From: Bacillota bacterium
GTDB lineage: Bacteria > Bacillota > Clostridia > Lachnospirales > Lachnospiraceae
Assembly (NCBI GenBank): GCA_023390555.1
Contig: JAEWCQ010000037.1
Coordinates: 1 to 64,000 of the forward strand
DNA: 64,000 nucleotides
Direction: 5' to 3'
Made by a program: the position numbers and the translations under genes. Under the pieces are notes generated by a model. The model saw only the letters and a list, made by a program, of their open reading frames with translations. It was not told the DNA's origin and searched no databases. Within the stretch, counting starts at the first letter, position 1. The number at the start of each line of letters is the position of its first letter. Below are positions 1-9,034 of this stretch, one piece after another.

Positions 1-1049
1 TTTGTCAGTGTCTTTACTTCTTTGCTGATATTTCTCGATATAATACTGCCGATCAGCAATGCGATCAGACTTGCAAACACCACAATGATTATGGTGATGT
101 TACGAATGGAATCGGCCGCCGAAAGAATTGTACTCTTTGGAATCAGTGTACAGATCATAAGACCGGTATTCCCGACCGGAGAATATCCGAACAGATATTT
201 CTGTCCCTGGAAAGTCACATAAAAACTTCCGGTATCACCGTCTGCAACAGCCTTTTTAAAGTAATCCGTTCCAACAAAAGCAGTTGTTTCTCCGGAAAAC
301 AGTTTTGCGGTATCCGCATCCGTATGTATGACCTCTCTGCCGTCTGTTGCCGCAACAAGTGCCGATATCGTACCCTTCCCGTTATTCAGCGAAGAAAGTA
401 CATCGTCAATGGTAGAGTAGGCAATATCCAGACAGATATAGCCGTCTCCCTTCGAAAGCTTGCGTATGTAAGATACTGCATAAGAATCATCCGATAAAGA
501 GAGTTTGTCATCAATGTATTTATGATATCCGCTCCACAAACCTTTATTCCCGTTAATCCCGGATGCCTCATCTGTTTTTGAGAATTCCTCATACGCTTCT
601 TTGTCCAGCCTTCCGGATGTAGACGATGCATTCCCACCGTTCTTTGAAAAGACATTGTAACTGTACATATAGTTACACGTCCCCTTAGCCGACTTTAAAA
701 GTGTGGTCGCCGAGCGAAAATAATCCATTGCTTTCGTGTCACCTTCTCCGGCATATTTGGCATAATAAGTGGAAAAGTCTTCATTTGTAATAATTTCCGT
801 TGTCTTGTCTTCAATATTGTTACACAGAAGATGACAATATTCACTGACTGTCACGATGTTTCCCGCAACCGAATTTTCATACTGCTTTGTAATATTCTCA
901 GCCGCAGACCGATAGGAGAAGATTCCAAGCAGAATGATCAAAAACACAGGTACCAGAAACGCACCGATAAGCTTGTAGATGATCTTTCCGCTTTTTCCAC
1001 CTTTTTTCGAGATTTTTCTGCTGTTTGCTGTTCTAATTTTCCTTCTCAT
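1..1049 (-). CDS. Methyl-accepting chemotaxis protein, N-terminal part (runs off window)
   Basis: Reading the minus strand from the ATG at 1049 gives an open frame of about 349 codons to the window edge. A strong GGAGGG site lies about 5 bases upstream of the ATG. The product starts with a basic tail, a membrane segment near residues 22-40, a large extracellular region resembling a Cache sensor domain, and a second membrane segment near the window edge ending in SRNISKEVKTLT, where a HAMP domain would begin. The methyl-accepting signalling domain would lie outside the window. Such proteins sense ligands outside the cell and control the CheA kinase. Its place downstream of the mannan genes suggests, but does not show, a sugar ligand. 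A sensor kinase or GGDEF protein with the same front end cannot be excluded. Confidence 0.75.
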   Translation of the reverse strand, partial: MRRKIRTANSRKISKKGGKSGKIIYKLIGAFLVPVFLIILLGIFSYRSAAENITKQYENSVAGNIVTVSEYCHLLCNNIEDKTTEIITNEDFSTYYAKYAGEGDTKAMDYFRSATTLLKSAKGTCNYMYSYNVFSKNGGNASSTSGRLDKEAYEEFSKTDEASGINGNKGLWSGYHKYIDDKLSLSDDSYAVSYIRKLSKGDGYICLDIAYSTIDDVLSSLNNGKGTISALVAATDGREVIHTDADTAKLFSGETTAFVGTDYFKKAVADGDTGSFYVTFQGQKYLFGYSPVGNTGLMICTLIPKSTILSAADSIRNITIIIVVFASLIALLIGSIISRNISKEVKTLT

Positions 1050-1085
1050 ACGTACCCTCCAACTCTTTGCATATGCTACACTGGT

Positions 1086-2201
1086 CTAATTAGCTCCGAT
1101 GACGGACACCAGATAAAACGGAACCACATCGTCTTCATGTGTCTCAATCAGCGTAATTTCCACCTTATGTTTTCCGAAATTCATATGCTCCGTGACAGTC
1201 GTCAATTCCAGTTTATCTCCCCAGGTCTCATCAAAATTAGCATCCAGGCGCACCGCATGTTCCATATCTCCATCCACGACCACTTCGGCAACAGGTGCCG
1301 GTTGGTTTACGGACTTGCGGTACTGTACGGCAATTCCTCTGCCTTCTATCTCAAAAGTGATTGCAGCACCCTTCACGCTCGCGGTCCATCCATGCTTAAA
1401 GCAGTCTGTAATATCCCTCTGGACGCTATCATCTGCCTGAAATCCATCTGAGAGCGGCTGGGTATTCCCGTTCTGATAGCGGATGGAATTTTCATAAGTA
1501 TTCTGTGTAAGCGGAGCGGACAAATCCGGTGCAGGAACCTCAGCCACTTCTGTTTCTTCCAGAACCTTTTCCAGAAAATAGGTGATGACGGAAGCAACCA
1601 GCTCATGTCCGTCATCGTTCGGATGCAGGTCATCCGGTGTAATATCCCGGTTTGCGATTCTGCCTGCCACGACTTCCGGATAGATACTGCTTTGCATACT
1701 GACACACGGAATCTGATAATGTCTTCCGACACGTGCATGCTGGATCTGTGCATTTCCGCCGGTCTGATAGTACACGTTATGCACGATCAGCATTGCCGGC
1801 TTTGTTGCAGATGCATAGATTTTACGTACAAGTCCTTCATAAGTCTCCAGAAAATGCTCATCGCTGTCATCATTCACAGAAAATTCCGTGATCACAAAAT
1901 CCGGATGTTGGGAAAGCAGATCACTTTCGGCACGTGCCACACCGAACTGCGAACTTGTCCCGCCGATTCCGGCATTCAGATACGTAAACTCCGCATTTGG
2001 AAATGTCTTTTTCCACCATTCATAGACGTGATATGCATAACACAGCTGTGGTGTACTCGAAAGCGATCCCTGCGTAATAGATCCTCCGATAAACCCGATT
2101 GTCAGTTTTTCTCCTCTTTGCGCCCGCTGCATCAGTTTTTTCATGCGGTCCAGATTTCCTCTGTTTGCAACTGCGTTTTCCATATTGACCTGATATTTCA
2201 T
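1086..2201 (-). CDS. CE17-family mannan acetylesterase (SGNH hydrolase plus CBM35-like domain)
   Basis: A 371-residue cytoplasmic protein with no signal peptide. The SGNH blocks are clear: GGSITQG with Ser41, the glycine block GIGGTSS near 78-84, VNDD with Asn110, and DDLHP with Asp190 and His193. Residues from about 220 to the end form a beta-rich domain like the CBM35 of Roseburia CE17. Characterised CE17 enzymes remove the axial 2-O-acetyl group from mannose in mannooligosaccharides, complementing CE2, which is also encoded here. The chosen ATG has an AGGAGG site 6-7 bases upstream; a longer frame begins 11 codons earlier without such a site. It lies 33 bases after the GGDEF gene on the same strand, so the two are probably cotranscribed. 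Confidence 0.88.
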   Translation of the reverse strand: MKYQVNMENAVANRGNLDRMKKLMQRAQRGEKLTIGFIGGSITQGSLSSTPQLCYAYHVYEWWKKTFPNAEFTYLNAGIGGTSSQFGVARAESDLLSQHPDFVITEFSVNDDSDEHFLETYEGLVRKIYASATKPAMLIVHNVYYQTGGNAQIQHARVGRHYQIPCVSMQSSIYPEVVAGRIANRDITPDDLHPNDDGHELVASVITYFLEKVLEETEVAEVPAPDLSAPLTQNTYENSIRYQNGNTQPLSDGFQADDSVQRDITDCFKHGWTASVKGAAITFEIEGRGIAVQYRKSVNQPAPVAEVVVDGDMEHAVRLDANFDETWGDKLELTTVTEHMNFGKHKVEITLIETHEDDVVPFYLVSVIGAN

Positions 2202-2234
2202 ATGATTCCTCCTTTTATAGCGCTTAAAAAGCAC

Positions 2235-4589
2235 TTAGTATTCATATAATTCATGTTGGTTCTCCGTTCCAGACCTGGCTTTCTTCCTCGCCAACATGAC
2301 TCTGTCACAGATTTCATTTAAAAGACAGTCCGTCTCCCTGATATGATAAATACCTGCATATAAATTGATACATACATCCGGATAGTTGTCCGCCACCCTC
2401 GCTGCAAACGTCACCATGCTGTGATTCACCCATTCAAATGGCTGCTCCACATCCTCGTCCAGCAGAACGATAAAATCATCGCCTTTTATTCTGCACACCA
2501 GCTCTCCGTCCGCAAGGCTGCGGCGGATATGACAGGCAAAATCTTTTAAAATCCGATCCCCCATTTCAAATCCAAATACCTCATTCAGCTTTGCGAATTC
2601 CTCAATTCCAAACAACGCCAGTGCATATTTTCCGGAACTGTCGGCCATCCTTTTTCCAAGTTCTCTGCGGAATCCGTCGTATTTGTATGTGCCGGTAAGT
2701 TCATCTCTCGTTCCCGCATACTGGGAAAAATCGCTGATATCCAGCCAACTGAACAGGATCTGCTCCCGCATCTCTCTGGTCTGGAGGCGCTGCACCGTGA
2801 CATGATAATTCCGTCCGGTTCTGTCATTATGTACCTCTGCATCTATCGTACGACCCGCCTTCGCTTTATCCAAAAGGCAGTTTGTACAGCGTTCGCTGCG
2901 CCCCATCAGTAATTCATAACAGCGGGTGCCGTTCTGACAGCCGGCAAACATTTCCCTGGTCTGACAGCCGGCATAGATCAGCCGGTAATCATCCGGATCT
3001 ATGACGTAGTATGCCATCCGGTGCCCGGAAAGACTGTACTCCATGTAGCGGTTCTCCAGCTCCATTTCTTTTTTCAAATTCAGCCGAAGGAGGTAGCTTG
3101 CCAGCATTTTTGTAATGGCATTTAACGTATTGCTGACACCACTGTGAAATAGCCCTTCCTGTCCGTTCTGATGATAGGAAATCAAATAGATCAATTCCAT
3201 TCCGTCAAAAACCGGAATCTGGATAAACGATTTTCTTTCCCGCTGTTTAAAAAAGGAGATTGCTTCCTCTTCATTGTCCATTTCATAGATCAGTATTTCA
3301 TGCTGCCTGTAATAGGCTTCCAGCTGCTTCCAGTATTTCATATAGAAACGTTCCGTTTCATCCGGTTCATCCGCCTGTCCGGACTCCTGCCAGCCCTGCA
3401 GCAGTTTTGCCCTGCCCTCGTGCTTCTGGAAGGAAATCAGTTCAATCGTACTCAATTTAAAATAGATTCCTATTTCCGTAAATATCATCCGGATTGCTTC
3501 GTGCATATCTTCACACGCACTGACAGCCGCAAAAGAATAGTCAAATAATTCTTTTTCGATTTTTGACAATCCCTTTGCGGCACCTCCTACCGCTTCTACC
3601 GTATCGCGTTTTCCTGTAGGCTCACCGATACGGACTTTATAATTTAATCTTTTTTCATAAAAACAGTATTTATTTTTACCCAGTTTTTTGGCCTTATACA
3701 GAGCCATGTCCGCATTCTGATAAAGTGTTGTGTAGCTTGAGGCATTCTTGGGGAACAGGGCAATCCCTGCGCTGATACCAATTCCTTCCGAGTGTTTGAG
3801 TGCCGCATTTGCGGCCTTAAACATCATTCTGTCCGCATATTCTTGAATTTCTTCTGCGGAGGTTTTCCCCTTTAGGAACACTACAAATTCGTCTCCGCCG
3901 ATTCTTCCGACAATATCATTCTGAAAGACGCTTGTCGTCAGCACATTTGCAACTCTCGTCAATACCAGATCTCCATACAGATGTCCCCATGTGTCGTTGA
4001 CTTGTTTAAAATCATCGAGATCCACAATGACAAATGCTCCGCCTTCTTCTCCCCCTGCCGGACTGTTCAGGTATTTTTCGATCATCTTCCTTGTTGTTTC
4101 TTTGTTGTAGATTCCGGTCAGGGAATCTTTGCTGGCCCGCTCGAGCAATTCTTCTTTTTCTTTTTTCTCCCAGCTCACATCCATTGTCTTTCCGACAATT
4201 TTGACGGGCTTGTGATTCTTATCGTAAACCGTCATCCCGATATAACGCAGCCAGGCAAAGACGGCCTCATCAGTTACCTGTCTGACATCGTACTGGAATT
4301 TTTCTTCTCCCCTGTCCATGCTGCCGCAATAGGCATCAAATATATCCCAGTCATCCGGATGTACAAGTCCCCACTTATGCATTGCCTGCTGATAATTCTC
4401 AATCACCATATTGGTATTGTTCCATTGTCCGTCCAGCTTCCGGCTCAGAACAAGGCGCTTTTGCTCTATTTCATATTCCCACAACGCACAGTTGGAATAA
4501 TCCTTAATAATCTCATATTTCTTTTTCTGTGATTCCAGTTCCATTTCCAGTTGTTGGATTCGATTCGATAATTCCAAAATGTCTTCCAT
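2235..4589 (-). CDS. PAS-GGDEF-GAF-like-PAS-GGDEF protein (diguanylate cyclase with degenerate second domain)
   Basis: A 784-residue soluble protein. Residues 1-30 look coiled-coil, 30-140 resemble a PAS domain, and 150-312 form a complete GGDEF domain with the exact GGDEF motif at 231-235. The usual inhibitory RxxD site before it is FQND, so product inhibition is probably lost. Residues 345-505 look GAF-like and 515-620 form a second PAS-like domain with five cysteines (542, 551, 557, 568, 571), including a CTNC pair. A second GGDEF fold follows, whose signature is KGDDF (702-706) and which may be inactive or a binding domain. An active first domain would make cyclic di-GMP. It sits between the phosphorylase and CE17 genes on the same strand, which is unusual for a sugar operon. 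Confidence 0.85.
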   Translation of the reverse strand: MEDILELSNRIQQLEMELESQKKKYEIIKDYSNCALWEYEIEQKRLVLSRKLDGQWNNTNMVIENYQQAMHKWGLVHPDDWDIFDAYCGSMDRGEEKFQYDVRQVTDEAVFAWLRYIGMTVYDKNHKPVKIVGKTMDVSWEKKEKEELLERASKDSLTGIYNKETTRKMIEKYLNSPAGGEEGGAFVIVDLDDFKQVNDTWGHLYGDLVLTRVANVLTTSVFQNDIVGRIGGDEFVVFLKGKTSAEEIQEYADRMMFKAANAALKHSEGIGISAGIALFPKNASSYTTLYQNADMALYKAKKLGKNKYCFYEKRLNYKVRIGEPTGKRDTVEAVGGAAKGLSKIEKELFDYSFAAVSACEDMHEAIRMIFTEIGIYFKLSTIELISFQKHEGRAKLLQGWQESGQADEPDETERFYMKYWKQLEAYYRQHEILIYEMDNEEEAISFFKQRERKSFIQIPVFDGMELIYLISYHQNGQEGLFHSGVSNTLNAITKMLASYLLRLNLKKEMELENRYMEYSLSGHRMAYYVIDPDDYRLIYAGCQTREMFAGCQNGTRCYELLMGRSERCTNCLLDKAKAGRTIDAEVHNDRTGRNYHVTVQRLQTREMREQILFSWLDISDFSQYAGTRDELTGTYKYDGFRRELGKRMADSSGKYALALFGIEEFAKLNEVFGFEMGDRILKDFACHIRRSLADGELVCRIKGDDFIVLLDEDVEQPFEWVNHSMVTFAARVADNYPDVCINLYAGIYHIRETDCLLNEICDRVMLARKKARSGTENQHELYEY

Positions 4590-4630
4590 ATGAAAAAGCC
4601 CCCGCTTTCCAGATACATCAACCCCATTTT

Positions 4631-4696
4631 CTCCATATATGCAATAGAGCCTGCTTAGCAGGCCCTTGTTCTTGCATAATACATTTATATGGAGTG
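4631..4696 (-). other. Nested inverted repeats in the GH130-GGDEF intergenic space (possible structured RNA)
   Basis: The 171-base gap between the two genes contains three nested complementary arm pairs. The outer pair is CTCCATAT (4631-4638) with ATATGGAG (4689-4696). The middle pair is ATGCAA with TTGCAT. The inner pair is GCCTGC (4649-4654) with GCAGGC (4658-4663) around a three-base loop. A minus-strand transcript could fold into one long interrupted hairpin. No T-run follows, so it is not a standard terminator. It could be an RNA processing or stabilising element, a leader structure for the GGDEF gene, or a protein-binding site. I do not recognise a known riboswitch in it. Confidence 0.5.
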
Positions 4697-4760
4697 AATA
4701 TTTCAGGAATTCGTGTTGATAGGAGAGAATCCCTGAATAATGAAAAAGAAACCAAATTTA

Positions 4761-5783
4761 TCAGCGTCTGCCAATTTCTGTATCTGTTTCACATAATACG
4801 CTGTTATCCTTGATGTAATCCACAATTTCATCAAGCTTCGTAAATGCGAGGCCTACATAGCTGTCAGCAGCTCCGTAATATACAGCGATCTTTCCTGTCT
4901 CACTGTCATGAATGGTTGCACAAGGGAAGCATACATTTGGTACAAAACCTCTTTCTTCATACCATTCTTCCGGTGTTAAAAGGAATGTTTCACATCTGTA
5001 TTTTACAATCGAAGGATTGTCGATATCGAGAATTGCTCCGCCGATGGAATATACAAAACCATTACAGGTTCCGCTCACACCGTGATAGAACAGCAGCCAT
5101 CCTTCCGATGTCTCGATAGGTGCAGCGCCTCCGCCGATCTTCAATGATTCCCACCATTCAGAGCCCTGGCTCATAACATGACGGTGTTTTCCCCAATAAA
5201 CCATATCCGGACTTTCACTTACAAAGATATCCCCAAACGGTGTATGTCCGCTGTCCGACGGACGGGAAAGCAACATGAAATTGCCGTTAATTTTACGAGG
5301 AAACAGTACTGCATTTCTATTATAAGGAAGGAATGGATTTTCAATTCTGGTAAAGGTCTTGAAATCGGTTGTTTTCGCAATACCAATGGATGCACCGTAA
5401 AAATCCTGACACCAGATAATATAATAGATATCCTCCACTTTTACGAGACGCGGATCATATGCATAGCGAGGCATAAATGGCTTACCTTCTTCGTCTACGA
5501 ACTGGATCTTTTTATCTTCAATATCCCAGTGAATGGCATCTTTGCTTCTGCCCATATAGATATATGGAATTCCGTTTGTCTGCTCACCGCGGAACACACC
5601 GATAAATCCATCTTCATATGGCATAACCGCACTGTTAAAAATTCTAGCAACTCCCTTTACCGGATTACGTCCGATAATCGGGTTCTCTTTATATCTCCAG
5701 ATCGGAGCTCCTGTCAATCCTTCCGGCTTTTCCTGCCATGGTACATTCGGCACTGCCGGACTGATCATCGTTACTTTACTCAT
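4761..5783 (-). CDS. GH130 beta-1,4-mannooligosaccharide phosphorylase (GH130_2 type)
   Basis: A 340-residue cytoplasmic enzyme of the five-bladed beta-propeller GH130 family. The catalytic aspartate of the family corresponds to Asp110 in YAYDPRL. The length and the N-terminal IWRYKENPIIGRNP stretch fit the mannooligosaccharide phosphorylase group rather than the longer mannosylglucose group encoded next door. The known reaction is phosphorolysis of beta-1,4-mannooligosaccharides from the non-reducing end, giving alpha-mannose-1-phosphate and a shorter chain. It follows the other GH130 gene by 17 bases and closes the run of transporter, epimerase and phosphorylase genes before the structured gap. 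The exact chain-length preference cannot be read from sequence. Confidence 0.88.
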   Translation of the reverse strand: MSKVTMISPAVPNVPWQEKPEGLTGAPIWRYKENPIIGRNPVKGVARIFNSAVMPYEDGFIGVFRGEQTNGIPYIYMGRSKDAIHWDIEDKKIQFVDEEGKPFMPRYAYDPRLVKVEDIYYIIWCQDFYGASIGIAKTTDFKTFTRIENPFLPYNRNAVLFPRKINGNFMLLSRPSDSGHTPFGDIFVSESPDMVYWGKHRHVMSQGSEWWESLKIGGGAAPIETSEGWLLFYHGVSGTCNGFVYSIGGAILDIDNPSIVKYRCETFLLTPEEWYEERGFVPNVCFPCATIHDSETGKIAVYYGAADSYVGLAFTKLDEIVDYIKDNSVLCETDTEIGRR

Positions 5784-5800
5784 AAGGATACCTCTTCTTT

Positions 5801-6976
5801 CTACTTGTTCTTTGCGATAAATTCAAGATTCTTCTCAATCAGACTGCAGCGCTGTGCTACGCACTCAACGCTTCGTCCAGGGTCCTGCGGTGTGTGAAAT
5901 ACATAGTCAATCAACTTGTCGACTGTCGTTGTTGCCACATGCATTCTTGTATCACTGGAAGCATAATAGATAAATACTTCATTCTTCTCGTTTACAATCG
6001 CACCGTTTGTAAATACAACATTGGATACATCCCCAACCCGTTCTTCTCCTCTTGGTCCAATCAGCAGCCCGGAAGGCTCTGCGATCACTTTGGAAGGATC
6101 CTTTAAATCTGTTGCGAAGGCATAGATGACATAGCGCAGACCGGCTGCCGTATTTCGAACACCGTGTGCAATATGTATCCACCCTTTTTCTGTTTTTATC
6201 GGAGTTGCACCTGCACCGTTCTTGGCCTCGGTAATCGTATGATACTTCCGAATGCTGGTCATTTTCTCCTCATCAATTACTGCATGTGTAATATCTTCAC
6301 AAAGGCCGAATCCGATTCCGCCGCCGCTTCCCGTCTCAATGAAATCATCCATCGGTCTTGTATAGAACGCATACTTGCCGTCTACGAATTCCGGATGCAG
6401 CACGACATTTCTTTGCTGCGGTGATTTGAGTGTAACCAGATTTTCGAGTCTTTCCCACGTTTTTAAATCTTTTGTTCTTACGATTCCTGCGGCTGCAACG
6501 GCAGCGGAAAGATCATTCACCGTCGTATCTTTACTCTCCGAGCAGAACACACCGTAGATATAGCCATCTTCGTGTTTGGTCAGACGCATGTCATAGACGT
6601 TCGTCTCTCCCGGACAGGTATCTTCCAGCAGAATCGGATAGTCCCAAAAATGGAATCCATCAATTCCATTTTCACTTTCTGCCACACCAAAGAACGATTT
6701 TCTGTCATTTCCTTCAATTCTGGCAACCAGATAATACTTTCCATTTAATTCAATTGCTCCGGAATTCATCACTGCATTAATTCCAAGGCGTTCCATGAAA
6801 TAAGGATTTGTCTCCGGATTCAGGTCATATCTCCAGGTAAGCGGGATATGTTCTCTTGTCAGCACCGGATATTCATAACGGTCAAATACCCCATTATAAA
6901 AATCTGCTTTGACGTTGATTCTCTCCAGAATCTTTCTTTGCTTTTCCAATTCCACGTAATATCTTTCCTGCATCAT
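5801..6976 (-). CDS. mgp: GH130 4-O-beta-D-mannosyl-D-glucose phosphorylase (GH130_1 type)
   Basis: A 391-residue protein closely matching characterised mannosylglucose phosphorylases along its whole length. It has the FWRYDLN-like block (TWRYDLNPETNP), NVYDMRL with the catalytic Asp129, the QQRNVVLHPEF block and the GSGGGIG loop. It splits mannosyl-glucose with phosphate into mannose-1-phosphate and glucose. This is the step after the 2-epimerase has turned mannobiose into mannosylglucose. Its ATG overlaps the epimerase stop as ATGA, so the two are translationally coupled, and an AAGGAG site lies about 9 bases upstream. A second ATG follows directly and could also be used. Confidence 0.93.
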   Translation of the reverse strand: MMQERYYVELEKQRKILERINVKADFYNGVFDRYEYPVLTREHIPLTWRYDLNPETNPYFMERLGINAVMNSGAIELNGKYYLVARIEGNDRKSFFGVAESENGIDGFHFWDYPILLEDTCPGETNVYDMRLTKHEDGYIYGVFCSESKDTTVNDLSAAVAAAGIVRTKDLKTWERLENLVTLKSPQQRNVVLHPEFVDGKYAFYTRPMDDFIETGSGGGIGFGLCEDITHAVIDEEKMTSIRKYHTITEAKNGAGATPIKTEKGWIHIAHGVRNTAAGLRYVIYAFATDLKDPSKVIAEPSGLLIGPRGEERVGDVSNVVFTNGAIVNEKNEVFIYYASSDTRMHVATTTVDKLIDYVFHTPQDPGRSVECVAQRCSLIEKNLEFIAKNK

Positions 6977-8142
6977 TCCGACATTCTCCTTATCACTTCA
7001 AAACACATTCTGCCATTGTGGTATGGACATTTCCATGGCTCCACAATAGGTCTGCCTTCCACGGGCGTTCCATCCGGCAATACTTCCCAGAACCATTCAG
7101 AACCTTCTCTCTTGTCTACGACATACTCTTTGATAAAGTTCCATTCCTGTTCTGCCGCTTCCAAATATTCTGTTTTGGCAGGTTCCTTTTGATATCCATT
7201 CAGAAAACCTACCACAGCTTCAGCCTGTACCCACCAGATCCGATGCGTATTGACCTCTCCTTTGCAGCATTCGTTCGCAAGCGAATGACCATCGAATGCG
7301 GTTTCATAAATCTGATGTGTTAAATCTCTCGTAATCACACCCATTTTTTCTATATAAGACGGATCTCCCAGCACTTCTGCTCCGCGATCGATCAGCCACG
7401 CTGTTTCAATGTCGTGTCCGTAAGAATGAAGATCAATGATGCTGTTATAAACTTTATCAAAAAACACTTCCTGCCGGTGGAGCTTCGGATTGTATACCTT
7501 ATCTGCAAAAATATCCAGAATCCAGATCAGTCTCTCTTTTACTCTTTTATCACCGGATATCCGATAAAGCTCCGTATATGCTTCAAATACGTGAAGCAGT
7601 GTATTCATCGTCTTATCTGCAAGTACACCGTTTTCCGAAAGTTTTTCATTCGATTCCGGATGAAAATCCCGGGTAAAGGCTTCCAGATAACCCGCTTCAT
7701 CGGTACATTTTGTCTCGATGACAGAAAACAGCTCCATCGCTATTTTCAGTGCTTCTTCCTCTTTTGAAGCCTCATAGTAGGAGGACAATGCATAGATTGA
7801 AAATGCCTGATTATAAGTATGTTTTGTTGTATCTTCCGGGCTTCCGTCATAGGCAAGTGACCAGTAAATGCCTCCGTTTTCTTTATCCAGACAATGTTCC
7901 TTTAAAAATTCAAAGCCGTGCCTTGCCTCTTCCAGAAGACTTTCATCCTTTAATAATGTATATGCATTAGCAAAAAACCAGGTAATTCTGCTGTTAAGAA
8001 TACATCCTTTTACTGCCTTCTTATCCAGTTTCAAATCATAATCCAGCCAGCCATAATACCCGCCATTCTCGTTGTCTCGTAAGTTTTTCCAAAACGGAAT
8101 AATCGTTGTAAGTAAATGATTCTTAACCTCATCCACCATCAT
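6973..8142 (-). CDS. Mannobiose/cellobiose 2-epimerase (AGE family)
   Basis: A 389-residue alpha/alpha-barrel sugar epimerase. Two catalytic histidines are in place, His243 in SYGHDIETAWL and His375 in PWKCPYHNG, at practically the same numbers as in the Ruminococcus albus enzyme. The family converts the reducing-end sugar of beta-1,4-mannobiose to glucose, giving mannosylglucose for the GH130 enzyme whose gene overlaps it by 4 bases. The frame extends three codons further to a TTG, but that codon abuts the TAGGAG site. The first of two ATGs lies 9 bases from this site and is the better start. The transporter genes lie directly upstream, so all are probably one operon. Confidence 0.92.
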   Translation of the reverse strand: MMVDEVKNHLLTTIIPFWKNLRDNENGGYYGWLDYDLKLDKKAVKGCILNSRITWFFANAYTLLKDESLLEEARHGFEFLKEHCLDKENGGIYWSLAYDGSPEDTTKHTYNQAFSIYALSSYYEASKEEEALKIAMELFSVIETKCTDEAGYLEAFTRDFHPESNEKLSENGVLADKTMNTLLHVFEAYTELYRISGDKRVKERLIWILDIFADKVYNPKLHRQEVFFDKVYNSIIDLHSYGHDIETAWLIDRGAEVLGDPSYIEKMGVITRDLTHQIYETAFDGHSLANECCKGEVNTHRIWWVQAEAVVGFLNGYQKEPAKTEYLEAAEQEWNFIKEYVVDKREGSEWFWEVLPDGTPVEGRPIVEPWKCPYHNGRMCFEVIRRMSE

Positions 8143-8160
8143 AATCTTCAACTCCTATCT

Positions 8161-9033
8161 TTAGCCTTTTACAGCCCCTGCTGTAATACCATTGTAAATC
8201 TGTTTCTGGCAGAGTATAAATATGAGCAATGCCGGAAGTAATGAAATAATTACAGCCGCACAGATCAGGTTATACTGACTGCCCCTCGGTCCGGTAAAGG
8301 TATACAACGCGGTTGCAACTACGCCGAGTTTTGTCTTATCCTGAAGATACAAATTCGATGCATAGTACTCGTTATAAACGCCTACGCCCTTTAATACCAT
8401 ACAGGTCACGATAGCCGGTTTTAACAGTGGAAGCATAATTTTCCAATAGATTTTGAAGTAGGATGCCCCATCAATGATCGCCGATTCGTCAAGTGACACT
8501 GAGATATTTTCCATAAACTGTATGAAAATGTAAACCGAAATAATGTCTGTACCCATGCTCATGATAATGTAGCCGTACAAATGGTTGATAAAGCCCAGAT
8601 TCTGCATAATTTCATAAACCGTTACCTGCATAGCGATACCCGGAAGCAATGCTGCAAATAAGAACAGGTTTCGAATCAAGCCATTTCCAGGGAATTTAAA
8701 CCGGTTTAATACATAAGCGAGCTGTGTTCCGATCACGATAGAACCTGCCAGTACGCACACCAGTATGATAAAGGAATTCATAAATGCTCTTCCCATATTT
8801 GCTTTTTCAAATGCGCTTATGAAATTGCTGAAGTTCAGCCAGTTTTCCGGCAGCGTCATTACATTGGTAGCTGCGTATTCCGTATCAGTCTTAAATGAGG
8901 TAATCACGCAGGATATAATCGGAATGATTGCAACCAGTGAAAAGAATACCAGAGAAAAATATTTTATAACAATCCACACGATGGAGCCGACACTATAATG
9001 CTTCCTTCTTTTTCTCGCTTTGTTCTGTGCCAT
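8161..9033 (-). CDS. ABC sugar transporter permease (MalG type)
   Basis: A 290-residue inner-membrane protein of the CUT1 carbohydrate permease family. There are about six membrane segments: the first near residues 25-47, and the EAA loop DESAIIDGASYFKIYWKIML before the last pair. The EAA loop is where the ATPase subunit docks. It pairs with the MalF-type permease whose stop codon lies just upstream. By context it imports mannooligosaccharides and perhaps galactomannooligosaccharides. No ATPase gene is linked, which is common in Firmicutes where one MsmX/MsmK-like ATPase serves several CUT1 systems. Confidence 0.93.
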   Translation of the reverse strand: MAQNKARKRRKHYSVGSIVWIVIKYFSLVFFSLVAIIPIISCVITSFKTDTEYAATNVMTLPENWLNFSNFISAFEKANMGRAFMNSFIILVCVLAGSIVIGTQLAYVLNRFKFPGNGLIRNLFLFAALLPGIAMQVTVYEIMQNLGFINHLYGYIIMSMGTDIISVYIFIQFMENISVSLDESAIIDGASYFKIYWKIMLPLLKPAIVTCMVLKGVGVYNEYYASNLYLQDKTKLGVVATALYTFTGPRGSQYNLICAAVIISLLPALLIFILCQKQIYNGITAGAVKG

Positions 9034-9034
9034 A

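Noticed and set aside
831..1451. Plus-strand open frames of 200 codons or more (for example 831-1451, 1605-2249, 5178-5897, 18470-19330, 29466-30101)
   Set aside because: They lie antisense to genes with clear domains, lack ribosome sites and have unlikely composition (rich in His, Cys, Ser, Arg), as expected from reverse reading of coding DNA.
4649..4663. GCCTGC-TTA-GCAGGC as an intrinsic terminator for the GH130 gene
   Set aside because: No T-run follows on the minus strand and the hairpin is nested in a longer structure, so I report it as a possible structured element instead.
4590..4760. Cyclic-di-GMP riboswitch before the GGDEF gene
   Set aside because: I looked for the GEMM-I and GEMM-II conserved cores and did not find them; only generic hairpins are visible.
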